Part shown: in pieces, positions 27,781 to 35,810 of the stretch | Position numbering within the stretch: position 1 is the stretch's first letter | Layout of the letters: every line of letters starts with the position of its first letter | DNA from: Opitutia bacterium | Lineage (GTDB): Bacteria > Verrucomicrobiota > Verrucomicrobiia > Opitutales > Seribacteraceae | Length of the DNA stretch: 42,479 nt | Direction: 5' to 3' | NCBI GenBank assembly: GCA_018645475.1 | Contig: JABGWU010000050.1 | Coordinates: 1 to 42,479 of the forward strand | The notes under the pieces: model-generated | The model's input: only the letters and a program-made list of their open reading frames with translations | Told to the model about the DNA's origin: nothing | Databases searched by the model: none | Translations under genes and position numbers: made by a program

Positions 27781-30156
27781 TTAAAAACGAGTTCCACCAG
27801 AAAAATGGAATTGGGGAGAGCCCCCTGTATTTGTAGGGTCAGTAATAGGAAATCCTAAATCCAAGCGTAAGGGCATACCCATAACCATAATACGAACCCC
27901 CAATCCCCAGTTGTCATGCCATCCTTGCATATCATCACCTGGGAAGAATTTAAAATCACCAGTTCTTAAGAAACCGCCGTCATAAAAAAATGCAAAGCGT
28001 AATGGGTCAGCTATTTTAAAAGTATATTCGGCACTCAGGTAACTATAAGAGTTACCTCCTCTAGGTTCATTAGATGCTTGAGGGCCTGCCTCTCGATAAT
28101 CCCAACCCCTAAGATTGTATGGACCACCTAAAAAAAACTTTTCAAAGAAAGGTACATCGGCATCTTCTCCATCGAAACGACCCAATGTACCACTTCTGCC
28201 AACAAAAGATAAGACCTGCTCCATGGGATCAAAAGTCTCAATAAATTTTGCTCCCTGAATTTCAAAACGTCCGTAATCTGCATCACCACCAAATGGACCT
28301 CCCGCAAATTCTTTTCTAATTGTTACAATACTACCCTCAGAAGGAAACAAAATGCTATTTCGTGTATCTCTTGTTAAGCTAAGCCCAACTTTTGAAACCA
28401 AGAGATCTTCTTCTTTAATAAATTTTGGTACATCGACCGATGTGCTCACATCATCAATTTTAACATCCTCCAAACGATAAAATAAGCGTCCTTCCACAAG
28501 TTCGAACAATCTTTTTCGAAAATACACCTCAAATCCCGCTCTCATTTCGTCATAATATGAGCTGTAGTAGTCAGATTTTTCCCTAAATAATTCGAAACCA
28601 GCAGCAACTCGCCTATTCATAAACCATGGTTCCTCCAATGCAAGTCGAGCTTCATTACTTCGGGCACCGAGTTTTAATCTAAGGCGAAACTTCTGGCCGT
28701 CTCCTTGCAAGCGATGCGGGCTCCTCCACCTCATGATGTCAAAATTTCCTTGTCGGAATTCTGCAAACATCATGGCTTTTTCTAATGTACTAAAACCTAC
28801 TCCGAATGAAACATGCCCAGTTCGACCTTCTTCAACATTAACAACCAGATTCCTTCTACTGCTTTGTAACTCAGGGTCTTGCGAAGCGATCGGTTCATCA
28901 TCCAAGGTTACTTTTTCAAAGAAACGGGTATTACGTAATCGTGCCTCACTTGTTTCCATTCGAACCAAATCAAAAGTTTCTCCCGGGGCCAAGGCCAATT
29001 CTCTCACTATTGCAGTTGTTTTTGTTTTGTCGTTGCCTCGAACTTGGATGGAATTAACCATAAATTTATTGTTTTCTGTAATTTCAAAACGCAGATCAAT
29101 TTGTCCCGTTTTTAAATTTGGTTTGCGAATAGAAATAACTCGGGCGTCTAAATATCCTTTCTTTCCATATTTCTTTCTCAAACGACTTCGCTCTTCTGCA
29201 AGAAGGGTGGGGGAGTAAAAACCTCCGGTCTTAAGTTCTTTGTCACCTCGGTTATCCAAACTTCTTAAATCCTCGGTCGTAATAACCGAATTTCCAACTA
29301 TTGCAATTTCTCCAAAATATGATCTTTCTCCTTCAGCAACATTAATTACCATGTCAAGTGAACCTTTTCCTGCAGGTATAATTTTGACTCCACTTTGCTC
29401 AATAGCCACATCCAAAAAGCCTTCATCCCGGTATGCGGATCGTAGGTTATTTAAATCTTCTTCTAAGACTGCTGGGCGATAACGAGATCTTTTCGACCAA
29501 AACCGCCAAAACCGCCAAGGTGCTGTCTCCATCTCTTTTATCAATTTCTTATCAGAAATATTTTTATTTCCTTCGAAAATTATTTTACTTATTTTTCGTT
29601 TCTCGTTTTCAACAATTGTAAAAACCACGGAAACACTTCTATCTCCTTCTTTTCTAATAATTTGGCTATCTACTTGTGAATTCCAATAACCTTTATCCAG
29701 ATACAATTCCCGAAGGGCTCTTTGATCGGATTTAATTTCTGCCTCGTCGAGTAATTCACCGATACTGATCTCGATTGATTTCTCAAGCTTCTTATCTGAT
29801 AGCTTTTTATTGCCTTCAAAAATTATTTTACCGATACGAGCTTTTGTAAAAACCTTAAAAACCAACGCTACATCTGATCCGGATGTTTTATCAGGATCCA
29901 GGAAAACCTTAACATCATCAATTGCTCCAGTAGCCATTAGGTTTGTAATCGATTTATCAATAGCATTTGATTTGTAAGGGATTCCTGTTTCAATCTGCAG
30001 GTTTTGTAAGATAAAGGATTTTCCGATAGTGTCAGGACCATCTAATTCTATGGAAATGGAGGAAATTGTCTTGCCATCTGGAATGACTTGCGACCACAAA
30101 ATCACAATTCCTGAAAGTAGAAATAGGATAGGAAATAGTGAGCGAATTATATTCAT
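27781..30156 (-). CDS. bamA: Outer membrane protein assembly factor BamA
   Basis: The 791-residue protein has a signal sequence (1-22), then POTRA repeats (about 30-420). Recurring units such as IGKIIFEGNKKLSDKKLEKS and ISKIIFEGNKNISDKKLIKE mark the repeats. The 16-strand barrel (about 440-791) contains the lid-loop motif LRGWDYRE, equivalent to the VRGF region, and ends in Phe as outer-membrane barrels usually do. It is the core of the machine that inserts beta-barrel proteins. It lies 7 bases after dnaB. Confidence 0.96.
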   Translation of the reverse strand: MNIIRSLFPILFLLSGIVILWSQVIPDGKTISSISIELDGPDTIGKSFILQNLQIETGIPYKSNAIDKSITNLMATGAIDDVKVFLDPDKTSGSDVALVFKVFTKARIGKIIFEGNKKLSDKKLEKSIEISIGELLDEAEIKSDQRALRELYLDKGYWNSQVDSQIIRKEGDRSVSVVFTIVENEKRKISKIIFEGNKNISDKKLIKEMETAPWRFWRFWSKRSRYRPAVLEEDLNNLRSAYRDEGFLDVAIEQSGVKIIPAGKGSLDMVINVAEGERSYFGEIAIVGNSVITTEDLRSLDNRGDKELKTGGFYSPTLLAEERSRLRKKYGKKGYLDARVISIRKPNLKTGQIDLRFEITENNKFMVNSIQVRGNDKTKTTAIVRELALAPGETFDLVRMETSEARLRNTRFFEKVTLDDEPIASQDPELQSSRRNLVVNVEEGRTGHVSFGVGFSTLEKAMMFAEFRQGNFDIMRWRSPHRLQGDGQKFRLRLKLGARSNEARLALEEPWFMNRRVAAGFELFREKSDYYSSYYDEMRAGFEVYFRKRLFELVEGRLFYRLEDVKIDDVSTSVDVPKFIKEEDLLVSKVGLSLTRDTRNSILFPSEGSIVTIRKEFAGGPFGGDADYGRFEIQGAKFIETFDPMEQVLSFVGRSGTLGRFDGEDADVPFFEKFFLGGPYNLRGWDYREAGPQASNEPRGGNSYSYLSAEYTFKIADPLRFAFFYDGGFLRTGDFKFFPGDDMQGWHDNWGLGVRIMVMGMPLRLDLGFPITDPTNTGGSPQFHFSGGTRF

Positions 30157-30163
30157 TTAGTTT

Positions 30164-31642
30164 TTAATTGAGGCGAGGATCATATTGTGCACTTTCAAAC
30201 TTTGTGTATTTTCGAACAAAGGCAAGATTTACATAACCTGTTGGTCCATTTCTTTGTTTGGCAAGAATAAGTTTTATTGGCTCAAAATCTTCGACTTGAC
30301 TGTCTCCCTCGCCTTGCGAAATGTCGCTTTCTCTAATATCCTCACCTTTTCTTTGTTTCCCCAATAACATTACAATGTCTGCATCCTGCTCAATCGACCC
30401 AGATTCTCTTAAATCAGAGAGCCTAGGGTCTCTCTTTTCTTTTTCAGAATCACGATTGAGCTGGCTAAGTACAATTACGGGTACTTCCAATTCTTTTGCC
30501 ATGGACTTCAAACCTCGAGATATTACAGAAATCTCATTCTCTCGTGAAGAAGAGTATCTATCACCAGAAATTAATTGTAAATAATCAACTACGATTAAAG
30601 ACAATCCGTTTCTTGATTTAACTCTTCGAGCTTTTGCACGAATTTGGTTGATACTTAATCCACTGGTATCATCCACCCAAATAGGAGCTTGCTGAAATTG
30701 TTGACTAATTTCATTAAGTTTTTCAGCATAATTTTTAGCGACAAAACCCTTTCGTAGGTCATTCATATTAACCTTAGCTTTTCCACATATCAATCGCATT
30801 GCCAAAGAAGAGGCACTCATCTCTAAACTAAAAACCAAAGTATTTTTAGGATTGTTGATATACTTGTGTGAAAAAGCAATATTTTCGACAATGTTCATCG
30901 CCAGGCTTGTCTTCCCCACTGAAGGCCGTGCGGCAATAACAATCATTTCAGCCGACTTCAATCCGTTTGTTAAATTGTCTAGATCCTTATAACCAGTGAG
31001 CAAACCATCTGCCTCTTCTTTCGAAAGCATCTTTTGAATTTCTCCCATTGCCTTTTGTATAGGCTCACGGAAGTGTAACGAAGAGCGTGAATTCTGATCA
31101 TCGCCTAATTCACAAACGCGCTGTTCCATCCCAGAAAGAAAATCATCTACTTCTCCCTGTAAATTGTTAGCACCGTCAATAATTTCAAATGCAACATAAA
31201 TGCATCTTCTCAAAAGTGCTTTTTCTTTCACAATATCCAACCAATAGGTGGCATGTGCGGTAGTATCTATTCTTGAGGTAAGTTCAAATAAAGCATTTTG
31301 CCCACCCACTTGATCCAATTGTTTTCTTGATTCAAGCTTTTCCGCAAGCAGGATTTCATCTGCAGCTTTGTTATCACGATTTAGCTCCAGCAAAGCTTCA
31401 AAAATGATCTGATGATTTAAATGGTAAAAATGATCAGCTCCAATCGCTTGCTCGGCACATCTACCCATTACCTCGCCAGAAGTGTCCATAATACAGGCAG
31501 CAAGTAAACCTTGCTCAGCATCCAAGTTACTTGGTAAAGGCTTACCCTCTATCGTATCCTTAACTGAGGATTTTCTTTTTGTATCGTCGCCTGTGTACCT
31601 GCTACCCGATTTTTCCTTTGAAGAAGGTCCCAAGGTTGGCAT
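30164..31642 (-). CDS. dnaB: Replicative DNA helicase
   Basis: The 492-residue DnaB has its N-terminal domain at about 35-145 (PSNLDAEQGLLAACI) and a RecA-like helicase domain with Walker A RPSVGKTS at 239-246. Walker B LIVVDYLQLI and LRESGSIEQDADIVMLL are also clear. The arginine-finger region is intact and no intein interrupts it. It unwinds DNA at the fork as a hexamer. The first 35 residues are a polar extension of low complexity. It lies 35 bases after rplI, a common pairing. Confidence 0.97.
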   Translation of the reverse strand: MPTLGPSSKEKSGSRYTGDDTKRKSSVKDTIEGKPLPSNLDAEQGLLAACIMDTSGEVMGRCAEQAIGADHFYHLNHQIIFEALLELNRDNKAADEILLAEKLESRKQLDQVGGQNALFELTSRIDTTAHATYWLDIVKEKALLRRCIYVAFEIIDGANNLQGEVDDFLSGMEQRVCELGDDQNSRSSLHFREPIQKAMGEIQKMLSKEEADGLLTGYKDLDNLTNGLKSAEMIVIAARPSVGKTSLAMNIVENIAFSHKYINNPKNTLVFSLEMSASSLAMRLICGKAKVNMNDLRKGFVAKNYAEKLNEISQQFQQAPIWVDDTSGLSINQIRAKARRVKSRNGLSLIVVDYLQLISGDRYSSSRENEISVISRGLKSMAKELEVPVIVLSQLNRDSEKEKRDPRLSDLRESGSIEQDADIVMLLGKQRKGEDIRESDISQGEGDSQVEDFEPIKLILAKQRNGPTGYVNLAFVRKYTKFESAQYDPRLN

Positions 31643-31677
31643 TAGGTTAATCCTATTTCTCTACAAACAGGAAAGAA

Positions 31678-32151
31678 TTATTCGCTGTCTTCTATTGGAT
31701 TTTCTGAAACTACTTCCACTTCGATTTCGGCTTCAACATCATTGTGCAAAGAAACAGCAACCTTGCTGATACCTAATTCTTTTATCGGAGTGAAAGATTT
31801 GATGTGTTTCTTATCAATAGTAAATCCTTTTTCACCAAGCTTTTCGAGAATGTGATTAATGGTAACAGACCCAAAAAGTTTACCGCCTGCACCAGTTTTG
31901 ACTGCGACTGCAATTTTAGCTTCCTTTAATTTTGAAGCTATTTCCTGAGATTTCTGTAATTCTTCAGTTTCTCTAGCAGCACGAGCAACTTTTAGTGCAT
32001 CTAAGCGTTTCTTGTTAGCCAAATTCAAAGGAACAGCTTTCTGTTGTGGCAAAAGATAATTGCGGGCATATCCGGGGCGAACTTTTACAACATCTCCTTC
32101 AGATCCTAAGTTATTTATGTGTTGTACGAGTAGTATTTCTGTTGTGGCCAT
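31678..32151 (-). CDS. rplI: 50S ribosomal protein L9
   Basis: The 157-residue protein starts MATTEILLVQHINNLGSEGD and contains VRPGYARNYLLPQQKAVP, the L9 signature. A long connecting helix and a C-terminal domain with GGKLFGSVT follow. It binds 23S rRNA near L1 and affects reading-frame fidelity. It lies 22 bases after ssb; rpsR (S18), which often separates these two, is missing from the locus. A short acidic tail (VEAEIEVEVVSENPIEDSE) ends the chain. Confidence 0.97.
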   Translation of the reverse strand: MATTEILLVQHINNLGSEGDVVKVRPGYARNYLLPQQKAVPLNLANKKRLDALKVARAARETEELQKSQEIASKLKEAKIAVAVKTGAGGKLFGSVTINHILEKLGEKGFTIDKKHIKSFTPIKELGISKVAVSLHNDVEAEIEVEVVSENPIEDSE

Positions 32152-32173
32152 AATTAAGTAAATTTATGAGTTA

Positions 32174-32632
32174 TTAAAAGGGAACATCGTCGTCTAAATC
32201 ATCTTCTTTATTTTTATCAGGGAGAGATGAATTTTTTGAATCTTCAATTACTTGAGGGGGAACTGAATCGACACTCCGTACATTCGAAGATGAGGCATCT
32301 TGCTTGGAGTCAACAAATTCAAAACTGTCCAATACAACGCGTAAGGCACTTCTTTTTTCACCCTCCTTTGATTCCCATTGATCCAATTTCAAGCGGCCTT
32401 CAATGAAAATAGAACGGCCTTTTGTAAAAAACCTTCCAACTGCCTCCGCACGGGGACCAAAAGATTCAACTTCAACAAAAGTTGTTTCATCTTTTCTGTT
32501 CCCCTCTGCATCTTTATAGGATCTGTTCAATGCTATTCCAAAGTTACAGACAGGTCTGCCATTAGACATCATTCTAACATCTGGATCTCGGGTAAGATTA
32601 CCAATGAGTAGAACTCTATTAAGTGAAGCCAT
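32174..32632 (-). CDS. ssb: Single-stranded DNA-binding protein
   Basis: The 152-residue protein has an OB fold (about 1-107: MASLNRVLLIGNLTRDPDVR and FTKGRSIFIEGRLKLDQWE). A disordered polar linker leads to the acidic tail DDLDDDVPF, the motif that recruits repair and replication partners. It protects single-stranded DNA during replication and repair. It sits between rpsF and rplI, as in many bacteria, and two genes upstream of dnaB. Confidence 0.97.
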   Translation of the reverse strand: MASLNRVLLIGNLTRDPDVRMMSNGRPVCNFGIALNRSYKDAEGNRKDETTFVEVESFGPRAEAVGRFFTKGRSIFIEGRLKLDQWESKEGEKRSALRVVLDSFEFVDSKQDASSSNVRSVDSVPPQVIEDSKNSSLPDKNKEDDLDDDVPF

Positions 32633-32667
32633 TAAGAAAATAAATTTAAATTAAAAAACAATTCTTA

Positions 32668-32958
32668 TTATTTGCGCTCGATGAGAATGCGATCAACCTT
32701 TTTTTCCAACTTTAATTTTTCCTTCAAACGAGTTGGCATTTCTGGATCCGCTTCAATTTCGAATTGAAGAAAAGTTCCAGATGTTCTATCCTTGCTTTGA
32801 GGATATATGAAGTCATGAGAACCTTGATTATCAACTTTAGTTACTTCTCCTTCAACTTGACGAATAATTTCACTGAGTTTAGGTATCATCTCGTCTGCAG
32901 ATCCATCTGCACCGTGAGCGTCGTATACAATTGTTGCTAAATAATTTCGCTTATTCAT
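32668..32958 (-). CDS. rpsF: 30S ribosomal protein S6
   Basis: The 96-residue protein has the ferredoxin-like S6 pattern, with YLATIVYDAH and GTFLQFEIEADPEMPTRLKEKLKLEKKVDRILIERK split over the C-terminal half. It binds 16S rRNA as a pair with S18. The start codon overlaps the pth stop by 4 bases, so translation is likely coupled. The sequence before the ATG is pyrimidine-rich (CCTTCCCAACTATCCTC), the opposite of a Shine-Dalgarno motif. Confidence 0.93.
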   Translation of the reverse strand: MNKRNYLATIVYDAHGADGSADEMIPKLSEIIRQVEGEVTKVDNQGSHDFIYPQSKDRTSGTFLQFEIEADPEMPTRLKEKLKLEKKVDRILIERK

Positions 32959-33548
32959 GAGGATAGTTGGGAAGGTTTGGTTTGGTTGATTAAATTCATT
33001 GTGGCGTCCACCCCATTATCTATAAGATCATACAGAGTATCGATGAGGGTTTCGCTTTTGCTGTCTAATAATTTACATTCCTCCGACGAAAATTTGGAAA
33101 GAACAAAGTCAGAAAGCTTCATTTTTGGGTGTGGTTTAGAACCGATTCCTATTCGAAAACGTATAAGAGAATTGCCAAGAAAATTAAATACGCTGGATAC
33201 CCCGTTGTGTCCGCCAGCACCCCGCCTGTGGGATATTTTCAATTCTCCAAATGGTAAAGTTAATTCATCGTGTATAAGCACTACATTTTCAGTTGTACAA
33301 CGGAAATAAGAAAGTATTTTCGAAAGATATCTTCCACTCTCATTCATAAAGGTTTTCGGCTTTATTAATAAAATTCTTTTATTTTTTCTAGACATTATTA
33401 AATGATCGGCGTGAAAATCATTACTTGATTTAAATAATAAATTTTCTTTCTCCGCAATTGCATCAAGCAACCAAAAGCCAATGTTGTGACGAGTTTTTTG
33501 ATAAACCAATCCTGGATTCCCAAGACCAATTATTGCGAAATTTTCCAC
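32955..33548 (-). CDS. pth: Peptidyl-tRNA hydrolase
   Basis: The 197-residue enzyme has IGLGNPGLVYQKTRHNIGFW, with Asn11 and catalytic His21, as well as KPKTFMNESG, IHDELTLPFG and the RRGAGGHNGV motif. It frees tRNA from stalled peptidyl-tRNA. The rplY-pth order is widespread; the gap to rplY is 23 bases. Confidence 0.96.
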   Translation of the reverse strand: MENFAIIGLGNPGLVYQKTRHNIGFWLLDAIAEKENLLFKSSNDFHADHLIMSRKNKRILLIKPKTFMNESGRYLSKILSYFRCTTENVVLIHDELTLPFGELKISHRRGAGGHNGVSSVFNFLGNSLIRFRIGIGSKPHPKMKLSDFVLSKFSSEECKLLDSKSETLIDTLYDLIDNGVDATMNLINQTKPSQLSS

Positions 33549-33571
33549 AGTTCATTTGGAGAAAACAAATA

Positions 33572-34237
33572 TTACTCTTTAGGGTCTTCCTCCGAAGGGG
33601 AATCCGGGGATTCAGATTCGTCTGCTTCTGTCTCAGTTGCAACTTCTTCATCTTCAGCTGAAGAGCGACCACCAGCACTTCCAACGCAAGAAACCAACAT
33701 CCCATCTGGCTCAGTAACATATTCAACACCATCTAGTTTGGGCAAATCCTTAATTTGAAGATTTTCACCAAGGGCAAGATTAGATATATCAATTTCGATT
33801 TGAGATGGAAGGTTGCTTGGACGACAACGAATTTCTACCTCGTTTGCCAACACCTCCAAAATCCCTCCCTCTGTCTTGACACCTTCTGCTTCACCACTAA
33901 GGGTAAGAGGAATCTTTGTTTGTAGATCTTCTCCCCGATTAACTTGCACAAAATCGATATGCATTATGCTGTTTTTGATAGGGTGCATTTGCATATCTTT
34001 TATTAAGACAAGCTCATCTTCCCCTTTTTCTCCAAGTAATCTAAGTAAAGAAGATGTCCCGGATGCTTTTCGAAGTAAAATTCTCATTGATCTATCTTCA
34101 AGAGAGACAGATTTATTGATTTCTTTACCATAAAGAACTGCCGGTATTCTGCCTGAAGCTCGAAGTTTATTGCAAGCTTGGCGACCAGTTTGATCGCGAG
34201 GTGCTACCTTAATAGTTAAATCACTTAATTCTGACAT
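33572..34237 (-). CDS. rplY: 50S ribosomal protein L25 (CTC/TL5 type)
   Basis: From the ATG at 34237 the protein is 221 residues. It has an N-terminal L25 domain (about 1-95, with GRIPAVLYGKEIN and DFVQVN), a C-terminal TL5 beta domain, and a very acidic tail (EDEEVATETEADESESPDSP). It binds 5S rRNA. The open frame reaches 34309, but the added 24 residues are hydrophobic and not part of L25. This is the first gene of the eleven-gene minus-strand block; its leader has a run of Cs and no Shine-Dalgarno motif. Confidence 0.94.
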   Translation of the reverse strand: MSELSDLTIKVAPRDQTGRQACNKLRASGRIPAVLYGKEINKSVSLEDRSMRILLRKASGTSSLLRLLGEKGEDELVLIKDMQMHPIKNSIMHIDFVQVNRGEDLQTKIPLTLSGEAEGVKTEGGILEVLANEVEIRCRPSNLPSQIEIDISNLALGENLQIKDLPKLDGVEYVTEPDGMLVSCVGSAGGRSSAEDEEVATETEADESESPDSPSEEDPKE

Positions 34238-34387
34238 GATAAATGGGGGGGTACAAAAAATTAGAGAAAGCGATAATAAGTAACAGCTGAAACAAATTCT
34301 TGCAAGCACTTTACTATTTCGGTGCAGATGTATGTTGAAATGATTGAAACTAAAAAACCTAATTCTTTAAGTTTAAAAAATGAAATC

Positions 34388-35803
34388 TCAGGAAAACAAT
34401 TCTTTGACCACACGACCATGAACATCGGTCAATCGAAAATTCCTACCTGTATAATTGTAAGTCAATTTTTCGTGATCCAAACCCAATGCATGAAGGATAG
34501 TGGCATGTAGATCATGCATATGAACCCGGTTATCTACGGCAACACCTCCAATTTCATCCGTTGAGCCAAAAGAAATCCCTGGCTTAACTCCGCCACCGGC
34601 AAGAAATACCGTAAATCCTCTTGGGTTATGATCTCTACCATCTTTTCCTTGAGAAAATGGTGTTCTTCCGAATTCGCCTCCCCACCAAATCAATGTATCT
34701 TCCAATAAGCCCCGAGCTTTTAAATCCTTTAATAATCCAGCAACTGGTTTGTCCGTTGCTTTGGCGTGCTCGGCATGCTTCGGCATATTACTATGTTGAT
34801 CCCACCTAGGATTAGCCGATTCATCAGAGTAATTAACGCTTACAAACCTAACCCCTCTTTCGACCATTCTTCTGGCTAATAAACATTGCTTGCCAAAATC
34901 ATCAGTATGTTTCTCGCCTATACCATAAATACTTCTGGTGGCTTTCGTCTCTTTCGATAAATCGGTTAATTCGGGGGCCTCCATCTGCATTCGCCAAGCC
35001 AACTCGTAATTTTCAATAGTAGCCTCAAGCTGATCATCTTGAAAGTAGCCACTTAATTGAACCGCATTTAAATTCTGTAAAAGATCAAAGCGACTTTTTC
35101 TTTGAGAATCGCTAAGCATGGCATTTTCTACATTTCGAATCTTAGCACCATTGACATTCCCTGCTCTTCCTAGAGCCGTTCCCTGATGAACAGATGGTAA
35201 AAAAGCATTACCGTAATTCCTTGGTCCGCCTTTACTTGAAGATGGGGAAATCGTTACGAAGGCGGGTAAATTATGATTTTCCGACCCCAGACCGTACGAA
35301 ACCCAACTTCCCATAGATGGACGAACCAAGTTAGTGGCTCCAGTATGCATGAAAAGGGTAGAGGGACCATGAGCAACTCCTTCCGTGTGCATGGAATGGA
35401 TAAAGGCAAGCTCATCAACATGCTGAGCAATGTGGGGAAACAAAGTGGACACATGTTTCCCACTTTGACCATACTGCTTAAAACCCCAAAGAGGTTTCAT
35501 CAATGTACGCTTGCTTGCTTTTCCAAAAGTGTTCGTTCGCACCCCAACAAAATCTATTTGTTTATTGTCTTTGGAAAAAAGTTCCGGCTTATAATCGAAA
35601 GTATCAACATGACTAGGACCACCTGCCATGAAAATAAAGATTACACGCTTAGCTCGTTGGGGGAAAAAAGAAGGCTTCGCAGTTAATGAGCTCGAAGATT
35701 GAGCCTTCATATGCTCCAAATTGGCTAAGGCAAGAGAACCAAATCCGCAAGCCACTGATTTCAATAAACTTCTTCGGCTTAATTCTTGCAGGCAGTTAGT
35801 CAT
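34388..35803 (-). CDS. DUF1501 domain protein with Tat-like signal
   Basis: The 471-residue protein begins with a twin-arginine-type signal (SRRSLLKSVACGFGSLALA), implying export in folded form. The body has the DUF1501 (sulfatase-superfamily-like) features IFIFMAGGPSHVDTFDYKP, GVRFVSVNY, DTLIWWGGEFGRTPFSQG and GRDHNPRGF. Such proteins are abundant in Planctomycetes and Verrucomicrobia, nearly always paired with DUF1549/DUF1553 cytochromes as here; their substrate is not established. The start is 7 bases after the DUF1553 gene stop, so the two form one operon. Confidence 0.9.
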   Translation of the reverse strand: MTNCLQELSRRSLLKSVACGFGSLALANLEHMKAQSSSSLTAKPSFFPQRAKRVIFIFMAGGPSHVDTFDYKPELFSKDNKQIDFVGVRTNTFGKASKRTLMKPLWGFKQYGQSGKHVSTLFPHIAQHVDELAFIHSMHTEGVAHGPSTLFMHTGATNLVRPSMGSWVSYGLGSENHNLPAFVTISPSSSKGGPRNYGNAFLPSVHQGTALGRAGNVNGAKIRNVENAMLSDSQRKSRFDLLQNLNAVQLSGYFQDDQLEATIENYELAWRMQMEAPELTDLSKETKATRSIYGIGEKHTDDFGKQCLLARRMVERGVRFVSVNYSDESANPRWDQHSNMPKHAEHAKATDKPVAGLLKDLKARGLLEDTLIWWGGEFGRTPFSQGKDGRDHNPRGFTVFLAGGGVKPGISFGSTDEIGGVAVDNRVHMHDLHATILHALGLDHEKLTYNYTGRNFRLTDVHGRVVKELFS

Positions 35804-35810
35804 GTTTTTA

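Noticed and set aside
28733-29218. 161-codon plus-strand frame opposite bamA
   Set aside because: It is a shadow of the bamA coding strand, Ser/Arg-rich with no domain.
34238-34309. Hydrophobic 24-residue extension of L25 that looks like a signal peptide
   Set aside because: L25 is cytosolic and the normal L25 start is at the ATG at 34237; the extension is translated leader DNA.
35273-35686. 137-codon plus-strand frame opposite the DUF1501 gene
   Set aside because: It is an antisense shadow of a clear gene with a conserved frame.
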